Shown here: positions 27,089-36,093 of the stretch, in pieces
Numbering within the stretch: position 1 is the stretch's first letter
Layout of the letters: every line of letters begins with the position of its first letter
Assembly: GCA_044228285.1 (NCBI GenBank)
Contig: JBGAVD010000001.1
Coordinates: 918,795-982,794 of the forward strand
Direction of reading: 5' to 3'
Origin: JBBATK01 sp044228285
GTDB taxonomy: Bacteria; Bacteroidota; Ignavibacteria; Kapaibacteriales; NICIL-2
Length of the DNA: 64,000 nt
Program-made: the position numbers and the translations under genes
Notes under the pieces: generated by a model
Told to the model about the DNA's origin: nothing
What the model saw: the letters and a program-made list of their open reading frames with translations, nothing else
Databases searched by the model: none

Positions 27089-28360
27089 ATGAGTCCACGT
27101 TGGAGATACCTACTTGTTTGTGCGATGCTGAGCTGCAGCATAGCTGCGTCGTCGCAGAAACTACTCATACCCATGGATGCATCATCGCAAAGCGACCACT
27201 TGAAAGCCTATGGAATTGTTTACTGGATGCTTAGCAAAAACCAGAGTGTGGATTGGTTGTTGAACTATAGAGGAGGATCCTTCCTCTGTGATTTCAACAA
27301 CGAAAGTGCTGCGGAGTGTCGGGTACGCGGAGTTTCATTCGAGCAGCTTGACGGAGCTGCCGTCAGTTCTATTCTCGCGGAAGTTCAAAGCGAGAAGAAC
27401 AATATGGATGTGGTAAAGCTAGAAAAGGCACCACGCATTGCCGTGTATCAGCCTCCTGGATTTCGTCCCTGGGATGATGCGGTTACCCTTGCGATGGAGT
27501 ATGCTGAGATTAAGTACGATAAGATTTGGGATGAAGAGGTTCTGCTTGGCAAGCTCAAAGACTATGATTGGTTGCACCTACATCATGAAGACTTCTCAGG
27601 TCAACACGGAAAGTTCTTTAATAATTATGCGAATGCGCCTTGGTACATAGCGCAAGTACAGCTGTTGGAAACAACCGCACGCAAGATGGGCTTTAGTAAA
27701 GTACCGGATTTGAAGAAAGCCGTGGTGGAGAAGATCAGACAGTACATTGCAGATGGCGGGTTCATGTTCGCTATGTGTACTGCTACCGATACCTATGATA
27801 TTGCGCAGTCAGCAAAGAATACGGATATCGTTGAGAGTATTTTAGATGGCGATCCTGCAGATCCGGAGGCGCAAAACAAACTTGACTTCAATCGCACGTT
27901 CGCATTCGAGAATTTTCATGTCATTACAAGTCCATACATCGTTGAATACTCAGACATCGATGTAGACCCCATGCAACTTCTGCCAAACCAGGCAAATGAC
28001 TACTTCACTCTCTTCGATTTCTCTGCAAAGTACGACCCGGTACCAACTATGCTCACACAAGATCATGTGAATCTGATTCGTGGTTTCCTTGGACAAACGA
28101 CGCTGTTCAAAAAGGAGTTCATCAAAAAGTCAGTGACGGTCCTTGCGGAAATGGAAGGCAAAGGTTGGGCAAAGTACATACACGGTAACTTTGGTCGCGG
28201 TACCTTTACTTGGTACGGTGGACATGATCCAGAAGACTACCAACACGCGGTTGGAGATCCGCCAACAGATCTTTCTCTTCACAAGAACTCCCCAGGCTAT
28301 CGACTGATCCTCAATAATGTCTTGTTTCCAGCCGCTAAGAAGAAGAAGCAGAAGACATAG
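27089..28360 (+). CDS. Bacteroidota secreted protein usually labelled 'asparagine synthetase B'
   Basis: This 423-residue protein has a signal peptide (residues 1-22, ASSQ cleavage region). It matches the Bacteroidota family with the opening LLIPMDASSQSDHLKAYGIV and VDWLLNYRGGSFL, conventionally named asparagine synthetase B. I see no class II glutaminase Cys at position 2 and no ATP-pyrophosphatase SGGxDS loop, and the protein is exported, so asparagine synthesis is not supported. Conserved-looking segments are LHLHHEDFSGQHGKF, GGFMFAMCTATDTYDIA and GRGTFTWYGGHDPEDYQH, which recall a glutamine-amidotransferase-like or ThuA-like fold. The C-terminus is a Lys tail. The true function is unknown. 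It lies 91 bases after glgP on the same strand. Confidence 0.8.
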   Translation: MSPRWRYLLVCAMLSCSIAASSQKLLIPMDASSQSDHLKAYGIVYWMLSKNQSVDWLLNYRGGSFLCDFNNESAAECRVRGVSFEQLDGAAVSSILAEVQSEKNNMDVVKLEKAPRIAVYQPPGFRPWDDAVTLAMEYAEIKYDKIWDEEVLLGKLKDYDWLHLHHEDFSGQHGKFFNNYANAPWYIAQVQLLETTARKMGFSKVPDLKKAVVEKIRQYIADGGFMFAMCTATDTYDIAQSAKNTDIVESILDGDPADPEAQNKLDFNRTFAFENFHVITSPYIVEYSDIDVDPMQLLPNQANDYFTLFDFSAKYDPVPTMLTQDHVNLIRGFLGQTTLFKKEFIKKSVTVLAEMEGKGWAKYIHGNFGRGTFTWYGGHDPEDYQHAVGDPPTDLSLHKNSPGYRLILNNVLFPAAKKKKQKT

Positions 28361-28571
28361 CAAGTAGGTTCTTGTCGCGAACAACATGAACACTGAGTAT
28401 GAGTAATAAGAAACTGAATCGCTCGCTTTCTGCTTGGTTGTCTACCGAGGATTTGTGGTAGCTATAATGCAATAGGCGAATGTGAACCAGTTCGAGGAGG
28501 CGGTGCAGCTTGCTGCACCGGATGGAGAAAAGTCGTCCGCCGACACACCCTTCAAATCGTATCGCAGCAAG

Positions 28572-28606
28572 AAAAAAGGTCCAATGGAATTTCCATTGAA
28601 CCTTTT
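28572..28606 (-). terminator. Terminator, mainly for the minus strand, possibly bidirectional
   Basis: AAAAGGT (28574-28580) pairs with ACCTTTT (28600-28606); after one C/A mismatch CAATGG (28582-28587) pairs with CCATTG (28593-28598). On the minus strand the stem is followed by six T (complement of 28572-28577), suiting the 28733-29263 gene. The plus strand has only four T. The rest of the 28361-28732 gap shows nothing I can name. Confidence 0.7.
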
Positions 28607-28732
28607 CACTCATTCAATCAAAGTGCAAGGCGATGAGCTTCGACGAACTACGATCCTGAGAGCTGTTCACAGCCGAATTTCTGAAACGTTGCTAATCTGC
28701 GGTTGCCTCAATAGCTGTCTTCGATAAACTCG

Positions 28733-29263
28733 CTAATTCTTCGCTTCGCCACTACTCTCGACTGCAGCTTTAAGCATTGCTTCCATTTCCTCATCAAGTA
28801 CGCCGTTTGAGTGCCAGAAATGAACTTCTTTCGTGATGAAGTCCTCTTTGCCGCTCATTTCAATCGTCATGACAACCTGAACGCTTTTATCGGGCATATC
28901 TTGAACCGCAAAATTGTATTGTGCACGTCCGGACACCCAAACACCACCACGGATCATAGGAACTTTGCCCCAGCGCATGAGGACTTCGCGCGTTGAGTCT
29001 TCGCCGCTAATCAGAACACATGCTTCCGAACGAATGTTTCCTTTGTAGGTGTCGTTTGCTTCATCGACAGAGCGCTTTTCACTCTCAACCGCGCAGCCTT
29101 TTTGTTTAATGGCTTTCTTCACAGCTTTCCAAACCTGAGGAAAAGGTTTGTTGAAGGTCAGTGTGGTTACGTGCAAAGAATCTGGAGTGTAATCGAATTG
29201 TGCCTGACTTGGCACAGCAGCCAACACGAAGAATAAGATGACCAAGCTAAGCAGCGATTTCAT
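28733..29263 (-). CDS. Secreted hypothetical protein
   Basis: This 176-residue protein has a clear signal peptide (residues 1-21, ending AVPSQAQ). The mature part begins FDYTPDSLHVTTLTF, then FPQVWKAVKKAIKQKGCAVES and YKGNIRSEACVLI. This resembles the one-helix, antiparallel-sheet layout of BamC-like or START-like periplasmic domains, where a phrase such as VWxAVxxAL opens the helix, but I cannot assign a family. The tail is acidic and helical (LDEEMEAMLKAAVESSG). It is a single gene transcribed toward its own terminator at 28572-28606 and is divergent from mtaB. It is most likely periplasmic. Confidence 0.75.
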   Translation of the reverse strand: MKSLLSLVILFFVLAAVPSQAQFDYTPDSLHVTTLTFNKPFPQVWKAVKKAIKQKGCAVESEKRSVDEANDTYKGNIRSEACVLISGEDSTREVLMRWGKVPMIRGGVWVSGRAQYNFAVQDMPDKSVQVVMTIEMSGKEDFITKEVHFWHSNGVLDEEMEAMLKAAVESSGEAKN

Positions 29264-29404
29264 GTTGAAAAGGGAGTAGGTGAAACAGGTTTATCGTATG
29301 ACGCGAGAAAATTAGTAAAAGTAAACGGATGTACAGCGCGGAAGCGTAAATCATCCCTTCACTGGCGCAAGGGAAGGGATGCGCGGCCGTGACAACTCAG
29401 GGTG

Positions 29405-29412
29405 TATTTTTG
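29405..29412 (+). promoter_or_regulatory. Candidate -7 promoter box (TATTTTTG) next to the mtaB start
   Basis: TATTTTTG fits TAnnTTTG exactly and ends 4 bases before the mtaB ATG at 29417. In Bacteroidota the start of transcription lies about 5 bases after this box, so the mRNA would begin at or within a base or two of the A of the ATG: a leaderless message. Confidence 0.45.
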
Positions 29413-29416
29413 CGCT

Positions 29417-30775
29417 ATGAAAGTGGCTCTACATACCCTTGGCTGCAAGCAGAATTATGCTGAAAGCTCGCATATTCGACAGCAGTTCGAGGCGGAAGGA
29501 CACGAAATCGTGGATATCCATCAAACTGCCGATATGGTGGTGATCAATACTTGCACGGTTACGGAAAATGCAGACACGGAATGCAGAAAGCTCATACGCC
29601 GCTTTTTACGCACATCGCCTTCAGCTTTCGTGGCAGTTACCGGTTGCTATGCTCAACTTCAACCTGAAGAAATCGCTTCAATAGAGGGGGTTGATGCCGT
29701 GTTTGGAGCAAAACAGAAGTTTGCGATGCCGGAATTGATCAAAGAGTGGCGAAAACAAGATCAGGCAATGATCTTTGTGGATGACCTGGAAGCGGTTGAA
29801 TTCGTGCCAGCAACGTTCGCAGAGAATGACTCTCATACGCGAGCCTTTCTGAAAATTCAAGATGGCTGCGACTATAACTGTAGTTTCTGCACCATACCAT
29901 TAGCTCGAGGCAGAAGTCGGTCGATGCCTTTTGACGAGATTGAACCTCGTGTTCGAAGTTTATCGAACCAAGGCTTTCTTGAAGCAGTATTGACTGGTAT
30001 CAACCTAGGTGAGTATCGTTCTGTTAATGGAGAAGAGCTCTATGATGTGCTCGCTATGTTGGATAGGACCTGCCAACAACTTCGTGTCCGACTGAGCTCA
30101 GTAGAGGTGAACAGAATCAAGCAATCGATGATCGACCTTATCGCGCAGTCATCGGTGTTGTGTAAACACTTTCACATACCACTTCAGAGCGGTTGTGATG
30201 CCATTCTTGCCAAGATGAAGCGTCGCTATACAACGGCGATGTACAATGATGTACTGCAACGCATTCGTGAACAGATGCCACATGCAGGTATTGGTGCGGA
30301 TGTGATTTGCGGTTTTCCTGGCGAGACCGAAGAGATGTTTGAGCAGACCGTGGCTTTTATCGAGCAGAGCACGATTAACTACCTTCATGTGTTTAGTTAC
30401 AGTCAGCGAGAGAACACTCCCGCTGCCGAGGCTGAAGAACAAGTCCCGATGAATATTCGTCGGCAGCGAACAAGGCGCTTGCGTTTACTTAGCGAGCAGA
30501 AGAAGCGAAGCTTCTATCGCTCACAATCTTCTAGGACAGCAATCGTTATTTGTGAAGGCTTCGACGCCCTAACAAGTGTAAGCAACGGATACACAGACAA
30601 CTATGTTCGCGTCCAGTATCCACAGCAGGCCCAAGTGCTCGAAGAGCGTTCAGAAGTCTTGCTAGGTGAATTGCGAGGCGATTTCGTTCAGGCTCGGATT
30701 CTGCATCCATCTGCGTTAGGGGAGAATGTTGCCACTGCGCGATATATTCCACTAGCTCTTCAACAATGCAGTTGA
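29417..30775 (+). CDS. mtaB: tRNA (N6-threonylcarbamoyladenosine(37)-C2)-methylthiotransferase MtaB
   Basis: This 452-residue radical-SAM methylthiotransferase adds a methylthio group to t6A37 of tRNAs decoding ANN codons. The UPF0004 domain carries Cys10 (LGCKQN), Cys46 (NTCTVT) and Cys77 (TGCYAQ), ligands of one 4Fe-4S cluster; Cys151, Cys155 and Cys158 (DGCDYNCSFC) bind the radical-SAM cluster. GADVICGFPGETEEMF and FSYSQRENTPA are typical of the MtaB/MiaB group, and LGCKQN with DGCDYNCSFCTIP favours MtaB. A C-terminal TRAM-like region follows. I chose the ATG at 29417; an in-frame GTG at 29402 would place the -7 box inside the gene. The downstream lipoprotein and truA lie on the same strand; truA is also a tRNA-modification enzyme. 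Confidence 0.95.
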   Translation: MKVALHTLGCKQNYAESSHIRQQFEAEGHEIVDIHQTADMVVINTCTVTENADTECRKLIRRFLRTSPSAFVAVTGCYAQLQPEEIASIEGVDAVFGAKQKFAMPELIKEWRKQDQAMIFVDDLEAVEFVPATFAENDSHTRAFLKIQDGCDYNCSFCTIPLARGRSRSMPFDEIEPRVRSLSNQGFLEAVLTGINLGEYRSVNGEELYDVLAMLDRTCQQLRVRLSSVEVNRIKQSMIDLIAQSSVLCKHFHIPLQSGCDAILAKMKRRYTTAMYNDVLQRIREQMPHAGIGADVICGFPGETEEMFEQTVAFIEQSTINYLHVFSYSQRENTPAAEAEEQVPMNIRRQRTRRLRLLSEQKKRSFYRSQSSRTAIVICEGFDALTSVSNGYTDNYVRVQYPQQAQVLEERSEVLLGELRGDFVQARILHPSALGENVATARYIPLALQQCS

Positions 30776-30916
30776 TCGTGCTCTGTTTATCTGTTGTTCT
30801 CGCTTTCGAGGGTAGTCAACAATCAAAGCGACAATAAATGTATCACCGCTTATACGTCAGATGTACTGTCTAGCAGTTCATTCACATTTGCGCACAGTAC
30901 TTTACTCTATACAACT

Positions 30917-31546
30917 ATGAACTATCGAGTTTCCTTACCTATCGTTCTTAGCTTCGTCCTCGTGCTTTCATCCTGTTCCATGCCTCAAATGCAGGTACGT
31001 GCACCGTATCGGGTGAAGGAAAGGGTTAGCTTAGGATTTCAAAAGGCAGTGATCTATGAGCTCAGCGATTCGCTATCTAGTTTCGCCAAACAGCGATATC
31101 TCCCGTACTATCGCTTCGATCTGCTGAATGAGCGAGGAGTTGTTATTCAACAGTATGTTGGGGCCTTCCAAGAGTATTTGTCCAGAGTTGCAGGTTCCCT
31201 GCGTCCCGAGCAAAAATTGTTAATCCAGTCGACTCTGAAGTCAAACGAAGTCGTAGATTCCACAACCCACATGAGTTCTTGGTCCTATCCCAATTACGAA
31301 GGTGAAGTTTCAGATCTTGGTCAGAATGGTACAATCATTCACACACGGTATTGGAGTATTGATAGCGTAGGCACAGAAAAGCCTGCCGAGCTTTTCACGA
31401 CCAGAGCCGTGTCAGTTCCATACCAACAGAACAGCCTTCAGCTTCAACGAAATGCAGCGGATTTCAAGAGGATTCGGACCGAAGCGGACGAGTACGTGTA
31501 TTATGATTTCAAGCGTTTTGTATTATCTCGATTCAGCAATCAGTGA
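30917..31546 (+). CDS. Putative lipoprotein
   Basis: This 209-residue protein starts with a lipoprotein signal (MNYRVSLPIVLSFVLVLSSC, lipobox LSSC, Cys at 20). The frame is open upstream to 30794 but the ATG at 30917 begins exactly at the signal peptide. The mature part has YxxxDSLSSFAKQRYLPYYRFDLLN and an acidic, aromatic C-terminus (DEYVYYDFKRFVLSRFSNQ). I do not recognise a family. Its stop overlaps the GTG start of truA by 4 bases (GTGA at 31543-31546), so the two are translationally coupled. It probably faces the periplasm from the outer membrane. Confidence 0.75.
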   Translation: MNYRVSLPIVLSFVLVLSSCSMPQMQVRAPYRVKERVSLGFQKAVIYELSDSLSSFAKQRYLPYYRFDLLNERGVVIQQYVGAFQEYLSRVAGSLRPEQKLLIQSTLKSNEVVDSTTHMSSWSYPNYEGEVSDLGQNGTIIHTRYWSIDSVGTEKPAELFTTRAVSVPYQQNSLQLQRNAADFKRIRTEADEYVYYDFKRFVLSRFSNQ

Positions 31547-32310
31547 GAACAGTCGTCCTTCGGGTAGCCTTCGATGGCACTCACTATAACGGTATGCAGA
31601 ACCAAAGGTCTGCTCCGAGTATTCAAGCAGAACTGGAACGAGCACTGTTCGAGACAATCAGCTACGAGACGCGTGTTGTTGCTGCCGGGCGTACTGACGC
31701 AGGAGTACATGCTCGTGGAATGGTAGCGCATGCCCGCGTACAAGACAGTTGGTCGGTGCCCGAGGAGTCGATCCGCAAAGCCCTGAACACACGTCTGCCG
31801 CGTGATATCCGCGTAACTGGGGCACAGCTTCGTATGGATGATCTTTTTCATGCAAGGTTCGATGCGATTGCTCGTGAGTATTCGTACACCTTGATGAACT
31901 ACGAAGACCCGTTGACGCGCTTAACATCTTGGCAATCGCGTTATCGTTTCGATCCAGAACTTTTAAACAAAGCCGCAGCTGTCTTCCCCGGTGTGCACAA
32001 CTTCACAACCTTTTCGAAACTCAATGAAGAAGTAAAATCATACATTTGCAAGGTCGAAGCTTGCGAATGGCACTCCCCAGCTCCTGGTGTTTTCCGTCTG
32101 CGTATCAAGGCAAATCGTTTTGTATATGGCATGGTTCGCTCTGTCGTTGGTGCAATGATGGACGCAGCGAGAAAGAGGAGAAGTGTTGAGAATTTAGCAG
32201 AATCGCTCGCTGCTGAGAATCGCGCTCTTGCGAGCTCACTTGCCCCAGCCCGAGGCTTGGTGTTTGAACAGGCATACTATCCTGAGGATTTAGGGGTTCA
32301 GTTTGTCTGA
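31543..32310 (+). CDS. truA: tRNA pseudouridine(38-40) synthase TruA
   Basis: This 255-residue enzyme converts U38-U40 in the tRNA anticodon arm to pseudouridine. The opening LRVAFDGTHYNGMQNQ, the catalytic motif AAGRTDAGVHA with Asp52, FHARFDAIAREYSYTL, HNFTTFSK and FVYGMVRSVVGAMMDAAR are all standard for TruA, and the length is normal. The start is GTG inside the 4-base overlap with the preceding lipoprotein gene; no alternative ATG lies before FDGTHYNG. Confidence 0.96.
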   Translation: MRTVVLRVAFDGTHYNGMQNQRSAPSIQAELERALFETISYETRVVAAGRTDAGVHARGMVAHARVQDSWSVPEESIRKALNTRLPRDIRVTGAQLRMDDLFHARFDAIAREYSYTLMNYEDPLTRLTSWQSRYRFDPELLNKAAAVFPGVHNFTTFSKLNEEVKSYICKVEACEWHSPAPGVFRLRIKANRFVYGMVRSVVGAMMDAARKRRSVENLAESLAAENRALASSLAPARGLVFEQAYYPEDLGVQFV

Positions 32311-32525
32311 TCAAAAGAATTGTGCTCTACGAAATGCAGTCGCTGTATCAGCCACGCGAGAAGGAGCGTGGTACGAAGCGAAGATCAAAAGACAGACGGT
32401 ACAGAGCAGATTACAAAGAGATAGTGTTTTGTTGTTAAAACGAGACTTCAAATATGATCATGACTATGCAGTCGCCTGCGGCGCCTGCTGTATCCGTCAA
32501 CCACTGAATTTTTAGGATTCAATCA

Positions 32526-33356
32526 ATGAAGAAATACACTACCCAACTCAACACACGACATGCCGTACAGGCTTTCCTGGCGCTTGTACTACCGCTGCTC
32601 TTGCTCATTTTGGCAGACTGTAGCAGTTTAAACGTGTACCCAGTTTCAGAAGATGTGAAGATGGGCGGCAACCTCGATAAGCAGATACGGGCTGATTCGA
32701 AGACCTACCCCATCTATAACGATGCAGCTGCTCGAGCATACGTTCAGAACATTGTTGACCAGCTCAAGAATTCGCCAGCTGTAAAGTATCGTTCGCAGTT
32801 CCCCTATACAGTGACTCTTATCAATGACTCAAAAACGCTCAATGCATTTTGTACTCCAGGCGGATACATCTACGTATACACAGGTATTCTAAAGACTCTT
32901 GACAATGAAGCCTCCTTGGCTGCCGTGCTCGGTCACGAGATGGCTCATGCCGAACGACGTCATAGCACGCAGAGAATGACAAAAGCTCTTGGTGCACAAC
33001 TCATGCTGGAGATAGCCTTGGGTAAGAATCCAGACAAAACCACTGAAATCGCCGCAAATCTCTTTACGGGTATGGCACTGTTGAAGAATAGTCGAGATGA
33101 TGAATCGGAAGCTGACGAGTACTCTTTCCAATACATGCAATCCAGTAGATGGTATCCAGGCGCACTCGCATATTTCTTCGAGAAAGTTAAGGGCAAAGGA
33201 GGCGGTGTACTAGAACGATGGACCTCGACGCATCCACTTCCTCAAGATCGCATTGATGCGAACAATGATCGTGTACGGAAGGCGAACATGCCTCCACCGA
33301 CAGAGGCGAACTTACTTGCACGCCCGTATCAGGAAATGAAATCAAGACTTCCTTAA
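32526..33356 (+). CDS. M48 family metalloprotease lipoprotein
   Basis: This 276-residue protein has an N-terminal hydrophobic segment ending LLILADCSSL, a probable lipobox with Cys at 32. The zinc site is HEMAH in LAAVLGHEMAHAERRH, with the third ligand in DDESEADEYSFQYM. The segment LNAFCTPGGYIYVYTGIL is characteristic of the BepA/LoiP-type M48 proteases that act on outer-membrane proteins in the periplasm. It is shorter than BepA because it lacks the C-terminal TPR region. The start ATG follows AGGATTCAATCA. The preceding 215-base gap has no credible gene. A quality-control role for outer-membrane proteins is inferred from the family. Confidence 0.92.
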   Translation: MKKYTTQLNTRHAVQAFLALVLPLLLLILADCSSLNVYPVSEDVKMGGNLDKQIRADSKTYPIYNDAAARAYVQNIVDQLKNSPAVKYRSQFPYTVTLINDSKTLNAFCTPGGYIYVYTGILKTLDNEASLAAVLGHEMAHAERRHSTQRMTKALGAQLMLEIALGKNPDKTTEIAANLFTGMALLKNSRDDESEADEYSFQYMQSSRWYPGALAYFFEKVKGKGGGVLERWTSTHPLPQDRIDANNDRVRKANMPPPTEANLLARPYQEMKSRLP

Positions 33357-33464
33357 CAAGGTATATGCACCTTGGACTTCACCAGATCAGAGCATCTTCA
33401 GTCAGCGCTCTCTGGCTTTTTTGCACCCAGACCCGTTCCTTTTTGCACTTACAAGTGGCAGACA

Positions 33465-34262
33465 ATGACCATATCCGATAAAATCAGAGAAGCTCAACAG
33501 AGATGTCACTCTACTTTATGTGTAGGCTTAGACTCAACTGTTGAAAAACTTCCTGAGGGCTTTGAGAAGAATTTGGACTCGCTTGTGCGCTTTAATGAGC
33601 TCATCATTGAAGCGACCAAGGACTTCTGTTGTGCTTATAAAATCAACTTTGGGTTTTATGAGCGCTATGGTTCTCTCGGCTATGCCGCATTGGAAAAAAC
33701 GCGCGAGCGTATTCCTTCATCGCATGTTTCCATTGCGGATGCCAAGAGAGGGGATATAGGCAATACAGCAGAGAGCTATGCTGTTGCGATTTTGAAAACG
33801 TTAGATTTTGATTCGGTTACTGTCAATCCCTATATGGGACACGATACAGTCGCACCCTTTTTGAGCTATGAGAATAAGCTCGTGTTCGTTCTTGCTCTCA
33901 CATCCAATGAGGGTTCTGCTGACTTTCAGTATCTACAACTTGATGGGCAACCCCTGTATCGACGTGTCATGGAAAAGACGCTGCAGTGGCCTTCAAACGC
34001 ACTTTGCGGATTCGTGGTAGGGGCTACTCACCCTTCCGAGCTAGCAGACTTAAGAAAAGACTTTCCACACGTTCCTTTTCTTATTCCAGGAGTGGGTAGC
34101 CAAGGGGCATCAGCGGAGGAGATTCACAAAGCAAATGCCGGGGGAGTAGCGTTTGTCAATTCTTCGCGAGCTATTCTGTATGCCTCGTCGAAAAACGACT
34201 TTGCTGAGCGTGCAGCGGATGTTGCTCGAGCAACAGCTGCCTCGTTGATGATTGATACTTAG
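33465..34262 (+). CDS. pyrF: Orotidine 5'-phosphate decarboxylase, type 2
   Basis: This 265-residue cytoplasmic TIM-barrel enzyme makes UMP from OMP. STLCVGLDSTVEKLP, YKINFGFYERYG, the catalytic segment IADAKRGDIGNTAESYA, VNPYMGHDTVAPFL and FLIPGVGSQGAS mark the longer type 2 subfamily common in Bacteroidota and actinobacteria. The ATG at 33465 starts the family-like MTISDKIREAQQ; the frame is open upstream to 33372 but that part has no similarity. No other pyrimidine gene is adjacent. Confidence 0.95.
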   Translation: MTISDKIREAQQRCHSTLCVGLDSTVEKLPEGFEKNLDSLVRFNELIIEATKDFCCAYKINFGFYERYGSLGYAALEKTRERIPSSHVSIADAKRGDIGNTAESYAVAILKTLDFDSVTVNPYMGHDTVAPFLSYENKLVFVLALTSNEGSADFQYLQLDGQPLYRRVMEKTLQWPSNALCGFVVGATHPSELADLRKDFPHVPFLIPGVGSQGASAEEIHKANAGGVAFVNSSRAILYASSKNDFAERAADVARATAASLMIDT

Positions 34263-34413
34263 TGCGCTAATGGACGGAGTTTCGTGTCAGCATTTGATGT
34301 CGCTCAAGATGAGACAGCGTCTTCAAAGGATCCCGAACTCGTCCTTCTCTGCTCCTCTCGCTCAAACAAACCGCTCTGAGCATCCGTTCACGGATAGGTG
34401 CCTGCTTTGCAGT

Positions 34414-34451
34414 CGCTCATTTCTCGCTCATTTCTCGCTCATTTCTCGCTC
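34414..34451 (+). repeat. 11-bp tandem repeat, about 3.5 copies
   Basis: The unit CGCTCATTTCT occurs three times in a row without mismatch, followed by a partial copy CGCTC. It lies in a non-coding gap, so length variation between strains would not affect a protein. Confidence 0.85.
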
Positions 34452-34463
34452 TTAGTTCACTCT

Positions 34464-34574
34464 ATGAATACCATTGATTGGCTTGCTCTTGTCGGTTCGT
34501 GTCTTTTCTTTCTTCGACGTCGACATCAAAAGAGCCGGCCCAATGCTCAGCTTCACTCGACCATGGTAGAATGA
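34464..34574 (+). pseudogene. Possible remnant of a sodium:solute symporter (N-terminus)
   Basis: A 36-codon frame begins MNTIDWLALVGSCLFF. This closely resembles the first residues of Bacteroidota SSS-family symporters, which start like M(N/S)TxDWxVLxGTLxFI. After residue 16 the similarity stops and the frame ends at TGA 34572-34574. No continuation is visible in other frames, so at most the N-terminal stub survives. This is a motif-level guess on a short segment. Confidence 0.25.
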
Positions 34575-34813
34575 ATACTACATCATAGGCTTCCACACTC
34601 TGGGTAGTAGCTCTTCCTGACTATGATCTTGGTGTATGACGTCCATTACTTCGAAGATACGCTTCTATCAAGAGCATTGGCTTTGCCAAAGCTCGTAGAT
34701 AAAGTACAGCTCACGTAGATTTTAGTATCGCACAACCAACAAGAACCCGCTCGACACTCGTGTTGCTATGACACGGGCTCATTTTCTCTTCACACCATTG
34801 AGCAGGTTCGCTA

Positions 34814-35812
34814 ATGATAGATATAGATAGAATCCCGGAGCGTCGCTTACAGCACGCTGTCCGAAGACTTTTCAGTGACCCATCGCGTGTTTACCATACC
34901 GAGGACGGACAGCGAATGCAGGTCTTAGCACCTGGCAGGATAAATGTGCATGAAGGACCCGACTTTCTTGACGTAGTCTTGTTGATTGGGTCCGATGTGC
35001 GCGTCGGTTGTGCCGAGTTTCATAGGCGCAGCAGCGACTGGATAGCACATAATCATGAACACGATCTCTTATATGAAAAAGTGGTTCTTCACATAGTCTT
35101 TGATGACAATGTTCCAGTACTCATGGAGAGACCGACGCTTGTATTAAAAGCAGAAGAAGTAGCTCAACATTTGGCTTTCGTTAAAGAACAGAGCGACGGG
35201 GAGTCGATGGAAGACATTCACACCTACTCGCTTCTGCGTCTACTGCGTACCACTGCAGAGCACCGAGCGCTGTTACAGCATAGAACAGCCGTACAGACCT
35301 TTCTGCGATCCTCCCAACTCTTTCTGCAGAGGTATATTCATAAGCGTCGTCGCCCGGGAGCAACTGTCATTGATCTTCATAGCATTCTCCAAACGCTTGA
35401 GTACTCAGCCCATGCCCGCTTTATAGGTGCTCTGGAGCAACGCAGCCTGCAAGGATCAGTTCCCGAGATCCTTGAGAGGTTACAATTGCTTCCTATAGCG
35501 CAAGAGGGCGCTCACTTGCGACTGGAACTTATCATCAATTGTCTTTTACCCTGTGCTCTTGCCATAGCGCCCGATGAAGCGCGAGTCAATATATTTGAAT
35601 GGTATTGGAGTGCACACGCGAGCAATGAGTATGCTGTGCTTCGACGAATGTTTAGAACGTGTCCGCAGACCTTTCTCTGGCAGCAACAAGGTATGCTCGA
35701 GATACTTCGAGAAAAACATATTGAGATCGCAGCGCATGAACAGAAGGACTCATACGGACTTTATCACCAGGTAGCGACTTTTATCAGTATGGCTCTTGAC
35801 AAGCCGCGTTGA
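34814..35812 (+). CDS. DUF2851 family protein
   Basis: This 332-residue protein shows the DUF2851 core near its N-terminus: LAPGRINVHEGPDFLDV, VGCAEFHRRSSDWIAHNHEHD, and YEKVVLHIVFDDN. The family is confined mostly to Bacteroidota and relatives and has no established function; the HxxxxD and DW..H..H features have led to suggestions of a nuclease-like fold, which I cannot confirm. Typical members are around 420 residues, so this one is short, mainly in the C-terminal half. It stands alone after a 551-base gap. Confidence 0.85.
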   Translation: MIDIDRIPERRLQHAVRRLFSDPSRVYHTEDGQRMQVLAPGRINVHEGPDFLDVVLLIGSDVRVGCAEFHRRSSDWIAHNHEHDLLYEKVVLHIVFDDNVPVLMERPTLVLKAEEVAQHLAFVKEQSDGESMEDIHTYSLLRLLRTTAEHRALLQHRTAVQTFLRSSQLFLQRYIHKRRRPGATVIDLHSILQTLEYSAHARFIGALEQRSLQGSVPEILERLQLLPIAQEGAHLRLELIINCLLPCALAIAPDEARVNIFEWYWSAHASNEYAVLRRMFRTCPQTFLWQQQGMLEILREKHIEIAAHEQKDSYGLYHQVATFISMALDKPR

Positions 35813-36093
35813 TATTCGAGCAAAGTAGCAGGGAGTGAAGGATACAATTACCGGTCATTCACCCGAGCGTTGAACGATTGTCTGCTGGAGAATTATTTGT
35901 TGAGCAGATGTTTGTGTTGTTGTTTTCAAGCACGAATTGGATATCGACTGATACATCTGAACCGTGGGATAGTTCAAAGAGCTTTCTACGAAGTGTGTAG
36001 CGAAGCATGTGCTGGTCGTAAACAACAGAAATCCTTAGATCTGCGGTGCAAAGCAATGAAAGACAAAAGAGAACATAGTGTTTGGGACGTCGC

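Larger units (their letters stand above)
34263..34813. other. 551-bp gap with a short tandem repeat and possible gene remnants
   Basis: No intact gene is visible. The region holds an 11-bp tandem repeat (34414-34451), a 36-codon fragment resembling a transporter N-terminus (34464-34574) and, at 34623-34718, a second short frame reading MILVYDVHYFEDT that could be another gene start remnant. An imperfect hairpin followed by TTTTCTCTTC lies near 34746-34788. This pattern suggests decay of former genes between pyrF and the DUF2851 gene. Confidence 0.4.

Noticed and set aside
32303..32515. 70-codon frame after truA
   Set aside because: TTG start inside the truA end and no similarity; random open frame is more likely.
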